DNA of 64,000 bases, taken from the NCBI RefSeq assembly GCF_029946165.1, contig NZ_JAQSDZ010000006.1:186001-250000 (forward strand). Reading direction: 5' to 3'. Positions 52,988-61,300 of this stretch are shown here, one piece after another. The position numbers were made by a program, and so were the translations under genes. This DNA comes from Methylotenera sp. (GTDB lineage Bacteria > Pseudomonadota > Gammaproteobacteria > Burkholderiales > Methylophilaceae). The notes beneath the pieces are model-generated. The model ran no database searches, was not told the origin of the DNA, and saw only the letters and a program-made list of their open reading frames with translations. Numbering within the stretch: the first letter of the stretch is position 1; each line of letters opens with the position of its first letter.

Positions 52988-55336
52988 ATGATTGATTCTG
53001 CTTCATTTATTTTTTCAGGTACTTTCATCAAACTAGCCTCTAACTTTTCAGTTTCAGAAGATCTTAAAGCGGCCTTTAAGTATGTAATCTCTGTGCGCAT
53101 GCTGTGCGAACTCACGGCAAAGACTGGCAGCCTCGATCAGCGTTTTACGCCATCCCCCACCGCATTAGAAGGGATAATGGGTCATCATGCGGTTACCGCA
53201 CGAAGAGATTTTTCGTATCAGACTGAAGTCACGCTCACGGGTGAATATCAAAACATATTCGTAAGAGGAAGAGCTGATGGATATGACCCAGAACTTAATC
53301 AATTAGAAGAAATTAAAACCTTCAAGGGCTCACTCGAGCGCATGCCTGATAATCATAGGCAACTGCATTGGGCTCAAGCAAAAATATATGGTTGGTTAAT
53401 GTGCCAAGAACGAGATCTACCCTCAATCCACATTGCACTCGTGTATTACAACATCTCTTCAAAAATAGAAACCTTATTGGTTGAAGAAATTTCTGCTGAT
53501 GAATTACAAGCTTTTTTCCAAGAGCATTGTATTAAACTTCAAATATGGGCTGACCAAGAGTTGGCTCATCGAGCATCAAGAAATTCAGAGTTAACCCTAT
53601 TGAAATTCCCACATTCAGAATTTAGAACAGGGCAAAGAACTCTAGCTGAATCTGTGTATAAAGCCGCTAAATTAGAGCGTTCACTGATGGTTCAGGCAAC
53701 GACTGGTATCGGTAAAACCTTGGGAACGATTTTCCCATTATTAAAAGCCATGCCTGAATCTAAACTGGATAAGATATTTTTTCTAACAGCTAAAACCTCT
53801 GGGCGTGAATTGGGCTTAAATGCAATTAGAACCATTCAAAATTGCAATCCAAACCTGCATATCAGAACGCTAGAGTTAACCTCCCGCGAAAAATCCTGCG
53901 AGCATCCAGATAAATCCTGTCATGGCGAGTCTTGTCCTTTAGCAAATGGCTTTTATGATCGCTTGCCTGCGACGCGTTTATCGGCTTTGGGACAAGTCAT
54001 GATGGATAAAACTACTATCCGCACAGTTGCCTTGCAACATCAAGTTTGTCCTTATTATTTAGCGCAAGATCTGGCTAATTGGAGCGATGTGGTTGTAGGC
54101 GACTACAATTATTATTTTGATTTATATGCCATGTTATATGCTGGCACTGTACTTAATGAATGGAAAGTCAGTGTATTGATAGACGAAGCGCATAACATGA
54201 TTGAACGCGCTCGCAAGATGTATAGCGCCGAGTTAAGTTATGGTTATTTCATTGAAATGCAATCCAAAGCGCCTAAGTCTTTAAAAGGAGTTTTAGAAAA
54301 GTTAAATAGCTGCTGGCTTTCAATTAATCAATCTCAGGTGCAAATGTACCAAGTGTACGAATGTATTCCAGAAGAGTTTGAATTGGCGTTACAAAGAGTT
54401 TTATCAAAAATCACAGATTATCTGGCTGAAAATCCTACGCATAATGAGCCTGAATTGCTCAACTTTTATTTTGATGCGCTACAATTTTCGGCGCTGGCAG
54501 AAGCATTTGGAAGCCACTCTCTCTTTGACATTACGCTAAGTGAATCTAAATTAGGTTTATTTCAGCAAGAGGCAGTATTGAGTATTAGAAATGTCATTCC
54601 AGCGAAATTTCTAGCTAGACGTTTTAGTTGTGCAAGTTCCAGCACACTTTTTTCTGCCACACTCAGCCCAGCTAAATTTTACCAAGATATGCTGGGTTTG
54701 CCTGAAGATACACCATTTCTTGAAGTGGACTCACCCTTTGATGCAAAGCAATTAACTGTGAAGGTCGCACATCATATTTCGACCCGTTACAAACAACGTA
54801 CAAAGTCTTTAAGACCCATGGTTGATTTAATTGCTGAGCAATATAACAAGAGGTCTGGAAACTACATTTTGTTCTTAAGTAGTTTTGATTACTTGGAAGA
54901 GGTAAAAGCTCTTTTCAGTATGCTGCATCCCGATATTCCAACGCGCTCACAAACTAGAGATATGTCCGAAGAAAAACGTGAGCACTTTATCAATGCGTTC
55001 ACTCGAACATCTAAAGGCATTGTATTTGCCGTGTTAGGTGGGGCTTTTGGTGAGGCCATTGATCTACCTGGAGACCGCTTGATTGGTGCATTTATTGCCA
55101 CTTTGGGTTTGCCTCAAATAAATGACATCAATGAACAGATGCGGTTAAGAATGCAAGAAATTTATGGCCTAGGTTATGAATATACCTATCTCTATCCTGG
55201 GCTACAAAAGGTAGTACAGGCGGCAGGTAGAGTAATCCGTACTACGGAGGATACGGGTGTGATCCATTTAATGGATGATAGATACAACGAATTAAACATC
55301 AAAGAATTAATGCCTAAGTGGTGGTCATGGAATTAA
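52988..55336 (+). CDS. DinG/Rad3-type DNA helicase with nuclease-like N-terminus
   Basis: An XPD-family superfamily 2 helicase of about 782 residues. The N-terminal region resembles a PD-(D/E)XK nuclease: GRADGYDPELNQLEEIKTFKG with motif E-E-I-K-T. Walker A is TTGIGKTLGTIF (near 238); candidate Fe-S cluster cysteines are in REKSCEHPDKSCHGESCPL and CPYYLAQDL; DEAH is LIDEAHNMIERAR (near 398); motif VI is QAAGRVIRTTEDTG. The start is uncertain: no in-frame codon has a good ribosome-binding site. The protein family usually begins at VRxLCxFTA (here VRMLCELTAK, near 53093), so the ATG at 52988 may add a spurious tail. Confidence 0.85.
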   Translation: MIDSASFIFSGTFIKLASNFSVSEDLKAAFKYVISVRMLCELTAKTGSLDQRFTPSPTALEGIMGHHAVTARRDFSYQTEVTLTGEYQNIFVRGRADGYDPELNQLEEIKTFKGSLERMPDNHRQLHWAQAKIYGWLMCQERDLPSIHIALVYYNISSKIETLLVEEISADELQAFFQEHCIKLQIWADQELAHRASRNSELTLLKFPHSEFRTGQRTLAESVYKAAKLERSLMVQATTGIGKTLGTIFPLLKAMPESKLDKIFFLTAKTSGRELGLNAIRTIQNCNPNLHIRTLELTSREKSCEHPDKSCHGESCPLANGFYDRLPATRLSALGQVMMDKTTIRTVALQHQVCPYYLAQDLANWSDVVVGDYNYYFDLYAMLYAGTVLNEWKVSVLIDEAHNMIERARKMYSAELSYGYFIEMQSKAPKSLKGVLEKLNSCWLSINQSQVQMYQVYECIPEEFELALQRVLSKITDYLAENPTHNEPELLNFYFDALQFSALAEAFGSHSLFDITLSESKLGLFQQEAVLSIRNVIPAKFLARRFSCASSSTLFSATLSPAKFYQDMLGLPEDTPFLEVDSPFDAKQLTVKVAHHISTRYKQRTKSLRPMVDLIAEQYNKRSGNYILFLSSFDYLEEVKALFSMLHPDIPTRSQTRDMSEEKREHFINAFTRTSKGIVFAVLGGAFGEAIDLPGDRLIGAFIATLGLPQINDINEQMRLRMQEIYGLGYEYTYLYPGLQKVVQAAGRVIRTTEDTGVIHLMDDRYNELNIKELMPKWWSWN

Positions 55337-55516
55337 TCCAGTTCCAAAAGTCTTAATCGCTCCATCAATACCCAAAGTATGTGCAATTAAAATTTATAAA
55401 CTTATTCCTACGCGGGTTTAGGTCATCTACCTATAAAGATAGGTATGCCTCATCTCTAGAATATTTATTGTGTATCAACTGAGTACACTTAAATTTATAA
55501 ATTTGAGGAGAAAGAC

Positions 55517-55681
55517 ATGAGTGAAGATAAAAAATCGAGCGGTCGTTCTAGCAGTTCGAAAAGCCATAGTGATTCGAAAGGATCAAATTCAAAAGGTCAT
55601 GAAAGTTCTCAAGGATCAAAACGTGGCGGTTCAAACGAACAGCATAGTAAAGCTGGCAGCCAAAGCCACAAAAACAGTTAA
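55517..55681 (+). CDS. Small Ser/Lys/Gly-rich hydrophilic protein (54 aa)
   Basis: Begins MSEDKKSSGRSSSSKSHSDS and is almost all Ser, Lys, Gly, His, Asn and Gln, ending HKNS. GAGGAG lies 7 bases before the ATG, so translation is likely. Composition resembles desiccation or stress-induced disordered proteins, without a named family match. A terminator follows. Confidence 0.65.
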   Translation: MSEDKKSSGRSSSSKSHSDSKGSNSKGHESSQGSKRGGSNEQHSKAGSQSHKNS

Positions 55682-55699
55682 TGAATAATTAATCTATCA

Positions 55700-55725
55700 A
55701 AAGGGAGTTAATGGCTCCCTTTTTT
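55700..55725 (+). terminator. Intrinsic terminator after the 54-aa gene
   Basis: AAGGGAG and CTCCCTT form a stem with a 7-base loop followed by a T-run. Confidence 0.88.
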
Positions 55726-55766
55726 AATTGCAAATATTTTATTCATTATTAAAGGAGCTTAATCCT

Positions 55767-55940
55767 ATGGCAATCCGTAAATCCGAGAATCGCTCTAAAA
55801 ATATCGCTGAAAAGTCTTCGCCAGATAATCAGGGTTTAGCCAATTCTGAGCCTGCAAAAAACGTAAATGAAGCAGCGGCTGAGGTTAATCGTGATATTGA
55901 GAAGCTAAATGAAAAATTCAAAAAAGATAAGAATATCTAA
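55767..55940 (+). CDS. Small charged protein (57 aa)
   Basis: Begins MAIRKSENRSKNIAEKSSPD, then EPAKNVNEAAAEVNRDIEKL, ending KKDKNI. AAGGAG precedes the ATG by 11 bases; an upstream in-frame extension to 55728 lacks support. It is highly charged and probably helical at the C-terminus. It follows another small hydrophilic protein; no function known. Confidence 0.65.
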   Translation: MAIRKSENRSKNIAEKSSPDNQGLANSEPAKNVNEAAAEVNRDIEKLNEKFKKDKNI

Positions 55941-55952
55941 CTTTATGTTTAG

Positions 55953-56663
55953 TTAATTGGTTATCGTTACTACGATTGGTAGGTGATCTGATAATTTTTT
56001 TACTTCACCATTTCTTACTGTTTTTGCACTGACTTTTAAATAATCACTGCAATACCAAACTCTGTCCAACTTTAAAAATGGCAGCCAAGTGGGGAATGTT
56101 GCTCTACAAGATAGTGGATTTAGGTGGCTATTCAAGAACCTGAGTAGCAATGAAGGGATTTGCCACTCATTAATATCTCCCATTAATATAATCGGATTCC
56201 TCTCCGTTTCCTCAACTAAATTCATGAGGCGGATTAAATTTCTCGCTTCTGATCGACGCTCAAAAATCGATAGTGATAAATGAGTACCAATTATCCTAAG
56301 CTTGCCTAGAGGAGTTTCAATGAGCGCATCTACCGCATTGCGCGGCTCATACTGAGGGATTGTTTCAAGGTTGTGAACTATCCCTCTAATAATCGGGTAT
56401 TGACTAACAATGAGGTTGCCATACCAGCCATCATGTTCAATGATACTTGGAGCGATTAAATGGTAAGGGCGCTCTTTGCCACCTAATGCCGTTAACTCGT
56501 CATTACACCCACCACGGCTAATCCGAGTTTCAACCTCCTGTAATACGGCAATATTAACGTCAAAATCATCCATTAACTTTTTAACACCTGCAATATTTCT
56601 TAACCCTCTGTTAGACCTACCCCCATGAATATTCATGGTCATTAGTTTAATCGTTGGTATCAA
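55953..56663 (-). CDS. Endonuclease/exonuclease/phosphatase-family protein, YbhP-like
   Basis: A 236-residue EEP-domain protein. LMTMNIHGGRSNRG, LQEVETRISRGG, IIGTHLSLS, ILMGDINEW and the terminal SDHLPIVVTI are the metal-binding and catalytic motifs of the DNase I/phosphatase fold. It overlaps the preceding PLD-VTT gene by 17 bp, so the two are coupled. In E. coli ybhP accompanies clsB and is proposed to act with it, supporting a phospholipid role here. Confidence 0.82.
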   Translation of the reverse strand: MIPTIKLMTMNIHGGRSNRGLRNIAGVKKLMDDFDVNIAVLQEVETRISRGGCNDELTALGGKERPYHLIAPSIIEHDGWYGNLIVSQYPIIRGIVHNLETIPQYEPRNAVDALIETPLGKLRIIGTHLSLSIFERRSEARNLIRLMNLVEETERNPIILMGDINEWQIPSLLLRFLNSHLNPLSCRATFPTWLPFLKLDRVWYCSDYLKVSAKTVRNGEVKKLSDHLPIVVTITN

Positions 56664-58872
56664 ATTTTTTTCTCCAGCGCTTTGTAAACAGATGCGTAAA
56701 CCAAATCAACACTATCCAAGTAATTAGCCCTAGACCAGTGAGTATGAATTTGATTGGGTCGGGGTTTTTCAATAACTCTACGGCGGATTTACCGAGGTAG
56801 ATAAATAGAATTGTGCCTGGCAACATTCCTAGAAAAGTTGAAATGATTAAGTTTGCATAAGGCACCTTTATCATTCCCAATATCATATTAACCGCCGTAA
56901 ATGGGGCTATAGGTAATAGCCTTAAAATTGTTAAAGCCATTACACCGCCTTTGTCCGCATATTGACAAATGGTTGCAGAATATTGTCCAAAAATAGCATT
57001 TAAGGATTCTTTACCCAGTTTTAAACCTAAAAAATAGCTGATTGAACAACTCAATAGTGAGCTAATTATTGCTACTAAAAAAGCCTCTATCGGAGCAAAA
57101 ACCAAGACAACAGCAGCGGTCATCACCACGTGAGGGAAAAACATCAAAGTACCTGCGATATACAAAAGAATGCCAACAGGTAATGACCATGGTGAATCTG
57201 ATACATTACTTAATAAAGAAGCAAGATTTTCTGCGTCCGCCCATTCTGACAAGGGGGTGAATTTCCAAGCCACAATCAAGGCAAGGGTGATCAAAATTGT
57301 GACCAATAACTTCATAGGGAAAGGTTTAGAATGCCGGAGTTTTTTCGGTTTTATTATTCGCCGATGAGAAGTTAAATAACTAGGAAGAAGTGGTTTTGAA
57401 GGGTCGCCAAAGCGTGTAAAAAACCTTGCAAATTTCTCATGCCGGTAAGCTTCGTCATTTATCTCACGTAAATGCTGGCGACTGGTAGGCACATCCTGTA
57501 AAAATTCTTTTACGCTGAAACCTTCACATATAATTCTTTCAATATCCTCAACTTCTCTACCCGTGTGTTCTCGAATTAAATCATCACGAATCGAGGCTAC
57601 TCCTTCACGGGTTTTATTATTGGTGCTTTCTACAAGCAGGTCGCACTCTGTATCTAAAGTCATTGATCGATAATTCAAATTGCTAGAGCCTATCCGCAAA
57701 TAGTTTTCATCCACAATCATGACTTTAGAATGCACCCGCACCTGCTCTTTAGCGTTATTCTCTTGTGAAATAGGATAGGCCATGACCACTCTATCGCCGA
57801 CTCCATCTTTAGTTAACGCATCTTTAAAATGAACGCGCCCAAAATACATTGTTTTTCGTTCCATAAATCCCTGAGGATCTTTACAACTCAGCATTAAAAC
57901 TCTTAGTTCAGGTTTTTCTTTCAACCTTTTATTTAGCGCTTCGGCTATTTCACGATGTGTAAAAAACTGGTTTTCCATATAGATAAACCGCTCTGCTTTT
58001 TCAATCATATCAAGGTACAAATGCTCTACACCTCGATCTAAGTGTTGTTCGCGAAATCTTGGCATAGTGAGTGAAATGCCGATTCGAGCATTTTCTAGCA
58101 CTGGCGAAACGCTATCAGGCCAAGCGCTAGGAATTTTTTTTATATCGTAAGGTTGAGGAGGCTTTGCATGTTTGCCGGTAGCCAAAAACCACCGCTTACG
58201 CGCTAACTCACCTAAAGACTGTGCGGCATCTCCCGCGACTAGCATTTGAGCATCATGGTAAGGGATATATTTCTTTTCAAACCCTAGAACTAGTGTTCCT
58301 TGCGGGTCTCTTCTTTTATTTTCTTTGACATGATGTTGACGGTTATCCCATCTAGCGATTGCAATATCCATTCCACCACAAAAAGCTATCTCGTCATCGA
58401 CAACAATCACTTTTTGGTGGTGAGAGGCACCTAGTGGTAATTGATCATCAAAAATAAACTCTAAATTTTGAATGCCATTCATCTTCCATTTCATTGAAGA
58501 AAATGTCTCGCGTTCTGCAGCCAGAAAAATCGAATAATTCCACCGATTAAGATAAATACTTAACTCAGGGGACTGCTCAGACTTCCATTTGAGTAGCTCG
58601 AACAAAGTAGTAGGGCATTTGCTAGCCTCCGCTTCTTCACCCCGAATGAGTTCAATGCGGCTATCAATATCCCAACCTACAATAAACAAGCTATGTTGAG
58701 CCTTACAAATAGCTTCGTGAATAGCTCGGTAATAATTCGAGCAATCGACCACTGGGGAAGCAAAGGAAGAGTTTTCAATTCGCCAACAGTTACGCCGCAA
58801 AGTTAATATGCTTTCTTGATGACTCGGTTCATTTTCCTGTTTTTTTATTGAGTCGTTCATTTTAACTTTCAC
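56647..58872 (-). CDS. Fused phospholipase D and VTT (DedA/TVP38) membrane domain
   Basis: A 741-residue two-part protein. The N-terminal PLD half has HKD motifs HHQKVIVVDDEIAFCGG (near 150) and HSKVMIVDENYLRIGS (near 379) with the expected following Asp/Asn/Ser. The C-terminal half (about 520-735) contains several membrane helices with a VTT-domain arrangement including RLLPIAPFTAVNMILG, as in DedA/TVP38 scramblase-like proteins. Joining lipid hydrolysis or transfer to a membrane lipid-handling domain suggests phospholipid remodelling. It overlaps the YbhP-like gene. No signal peptide at the N-terminus. Confidence 0.85.
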   Translation of the reverse strand: MKVKMNDSIKKQENEPSHQESILTLRRNCWRIENSSFASPVVDCSNYYRAIHEAICKAQHSLFIVGWDIDSRIELIRGEEAEASKCPTTLFELLKWKSEQSPELSIYLNRWNYSIFLAAERETFSSMKWKMNGIQNLEFIFDDQLPLGASHHQKVIVVDDEIAFCGGMDIAIARWDNRQHHVKENKRRDPQGTLVLGFEKKYIPYHDAQMLVAGDAAQSLGELARKRWFLATGKHAKPPQPYDIKKIPSAWPDSVSPVLENARIGISLTMPRFREQHLDRGVEHLYLDMIEKAERFIYMENQFFTHREIAEALNKRLKEKPELRVLMLSCKDPQGFMERKTMYFGRVHFKDALTKDGVGDRVVMAYPISQENNAKEQVRVHSKVMIVDENYLRIGSSNLNYRSMTLDTECDLLVESTNNKTREGVASIRDDLIREHTGREVEDIERIICEGFSVKEFLQDVPTSRQHLREINDEAYRHEKFARFFTRFGDPSKPLLPSYLTSHRRIIKPKKLRHSKPFPMKLLVTILITLALIVAWKFTPLSEWADAENLASLLSNVSDSPWSLPVGILLYIAGTLMFFPHVVMTAAVVLVFAPIEAFLVAIISSLLSCSISYFLGLKLGKESLNAIFGQYSATICQYADKGGVMALTILRLLPIAPFTAVNMILGMIKVPYANLIISTFLGMLPGTILFIYLGKSAVELLKNPDPIKFILTGLGLITWIVLIWFTHLFTKRWRKKFDTND

Positions 58873-59184
58873 AATTAAGCTACCCGTGTTACTTATTATT
58901 TCATTAAGAACAAAACAAAATAACTCAGCAAATGCTGAGAATTTAGTAAGAAACGTCTGACATTTAGCGAAATATTTTGTTAAAAACCCCAGCTTCGCTT
59001 CTCTATATTCCTTGTCATTACCTACGCTATGAGTTTGAGTTAATCAAAAATGTAAGATTTTTCTGATGCCAACTTTCTACATTTAACTACATTCAGTTTA
59101 TGCATTTATATCTAAAGTGAACAAAGTAGCTACAAGCTGTTTTTAAAACTTTTTAGGTATTTGTAAGGATGGGAGAGGAAGCCA
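58873..59184. other. Divergent promoter region between PLD-VTT and glgE
   Basis: 312 bp, AT-rich, with no ORF, hairpin or repeat I can support. It must hold divergent promoters. Confidence 0.5.
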
Positions 59185-61299
59185 ATGAATTCAGATGATG
59201 GTTTATCTTGCCACTCCTCCACAATCAATCTAGCTGATGTCACAGATAAACGACGTAGGATAGTGATTGAAAATTTCTCACCTGCAATTGACGCTGGTCG
59301 TTTTACTCCAAAATTTCTTAGCAATGAACCTGTCAATATTGAAGCAGATATCTACATTGATTCGCATGACAAATTAAGTTGCAACCTGCTGTGGAAGCAA
59401 AAAAAAAGTAAGCAATGGAATGTATCACCGATGCAGCTTATCAATAATGATAGATGGCGTTGTCAAGTAACATTTGACAACCTCGGACTGTTCGATCTTC
59501 AGGTGGAAGCATGGTTAGATAATTTTGCAAACCACTTACATAAGCTACTCAAAAAAGTCGAAGCTAAAATGGATATAAAGCTAGAGCTTGAAGAAGGTGT
59601 TGAATTAATAAAAAAAACTTTAAATTTAAGTCATGAAACCACACATGACGAAGTTTTAGCTCATTTAGAAAATTACTTATGCTCGTACAAAAATAAACCC
59701 CTAGATAAAGCTAGTTTGACTATTAATTCCGCTTTTGAAAATTATGCCATTGAAGCCGATTTATTAGAATACTACGACTTAAAAGATACCTCTGCTTTAC
59801 TTCTTTTACTTTCGAATGACATTCAAACACTGCATCAAACTAACTGCCAAAAAGAATTCCTGACACACAGTTCAATTTTCCCCTTACGCGTAGAAAGAAC
59901 TCAAGCTGAATTTTCTAATTGGTACGAGGTATTTCCGCGCTCTCAAAGTGGCGATAGTAATAGGCATGGCACGTTCGGGGACTTAATGGCGCGATTACCC
60001 CATATCAAGGAAATGGGCTTTGATACCTTGTACTTAACACCTATCCACCCGATCGGTGAGAAATTTCGAAAAGGTAAAAATAATAGTCTTATCTGCAATG
60101 TTGACGATCCAGGAAGTCCGTATGCCATTGGCTCACATGAAGGCGGGCATGACGCTATCAATTCTCGCATCGGTAGTTGGCAAGATTTTAGGTGCATGCG
60201 TGATGCCGCTAAATCAATAAATATTGAAATTGCATTAGACTTTGCCATTCAATGCTCCCCCGATCATCCTTGGCTCACGGAACACCCTGAATGGTTCAAC
60301 TGGCGTTTAGATGGCTCGCTAAGATATGCAGAAAATCCACCTAAAAAATATCAAGATATAGTCAATGTGGATTTTTATGCGCCACAAGCCATTCCTGCTT
60401 TATGGATAGCTTTAAAAGACGTGGTGCTTTTTTGGGCAAATGAAGGCATACGCACTTTTCGTGTTGATAATCCACATACAAAACCCTTTCCATTCTGGGA
60501 ATGGTTAATCGCCGAGGTACAAGATACTTTTCCCGATACTATTTTTCTATCTGAAGCATTTACCAGCCCAAAAATAATGGCTCGGCTAGCTAAAATAGGC
60601 TTCACACAGTCTTATACCTATTTTACTTGGCGAAATACCAAGTATGAGCTAACTAGTTATTTGCAAGAGCTAAACGAAGACGGCCTTGCAGATTACTTTA
60701 AACCTCACTTTTTTGTAAATACCCCTGATATTAATCCATTCTATTTGCAACAGCATGGGCGAAATGGGTTTTTGGTACGGGCAGCTTTAGCGGCATCAAC
60801 TAGCGGATTATGGGGAATTTCTAGCGGCTTTGAAATATGTGAAGCAGAAGCCATTGAAGGTAAAGAAGAGTTTAAAAATTCAGAAAAATACGAGATTCGC
60901 GCTTGGGATTGGACTAGCGAAGGCAATATTGTTAGTGAGATTAGTACACTAAATAGACTTCGTAAAACCTATAAACCACTTCAAACACAACAAGGTATCG
61001 ATTTTCACTTTTGTGATAATGATCAAGTCATTTTTTACTCTAAAAAAGGCAAAACACACAGCGAGGAAAAATTAGATTCTTTAATTTTAGTAGCGGTCAA
61101 TTTATCCGCAAACCATCTACAAGAGGCCAATCTCGAAGTGCCTCTATATATGCTTGGCTTGCATGATAACGCCCAATTTGAAGTGCATGATTTGATGAGC
61201 GATAGCCATTTTAGTTTAGATGGTAAGTGGCAAAAATTATGCTTAGACCCTAGCCAGTATGTATTTGTCATCTGGCACATCAAAGCGAGGGAGCATTAA
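59185..61299 (+). CDS. glgE: Alpha-1,4-glucan:maltose-1-phosphate maltosyltransferase
   Basis: A 704-residue GH13_3 enzyme that adds maltose from maltose 1-phosphate to alpha-1,4-glucans. The N-terminal domain starts RIVIENFSPAIDAGRF. The (beta/alpha)8 barrel has FSNWYEVFPRSQSG, YLTPIHPIGEKFRKG, the nucleophile in TFRVDNPHTKP (about Asp427) and the acid in IFLSEAFTSP (about Glu456). GAGAGG precedes the ATG. It overlaps nothing; treS-mak follows after 1 bp. The pathway uses trehalose (TreS), maltose phosphorylation (Mak) and GlgE; no glgB is seen before the window ends. Confidence 0.95.
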   Translation: MNSDDGLSCHSSTINLADVTDKRRRIVIENFSPAIDAGRFTPKFLSNEPVNIEADIYIDSHDKLSCNLLWKQKKSKQWNVSPMQLINNDRWRCQVTFDNLGLFDLQVEAWLDNFANHLHKLLKKVEAKMDIKLELEEGVELIKKTLNLSHETTHDEVLAHLENYLCSYKNKPLDKASLTINSAFENYAIEADLLEYYDLKDTSALLLLLSNDIQTLHQTNCQKEFLTHSSIFPLRVERTQAEFSNWYEVFPRSQSGDSNRHGTFGDLMARLPHIKEMGFDTLYLTPIHPIGEKFRKGKNNSLICNVDDPGSPYAIGSHEGGHDAINSRIGSWQDFRCMRDAAKSINIEIALDFAIQCSPDHPWLTEHPEWFNWRLDGSLRYAENPPKKYQDIVNVDFYAPQAIPALWIALKDVVLFWANEGIRTFRVDNPHTKPFPFWEWLIAEVQDTFPDTIFLSEAFTSPKIMARLAKIGFTQSYTYFTWRNTKYELTSYLQELNEDGLADYFKPHFFVNTPDINPFYLQQHGRNGFLVRAALAASTSGLWGISSGFEICEAEAIEGKEEFKNSEKYEIRAWDWTSEGNIVSEISTLNRLRKTYKPLQTQQGIDFHFCDNDQVIFYSKKGKTHSEEKLDSLILVAVNLSANHLQEANLEVPLYMLGLHDNAQFEVHDLMSDSHFSLDGKWQKLCLDPSQYVFVIWHIKAREH

Positions 61300-61300
61300 A

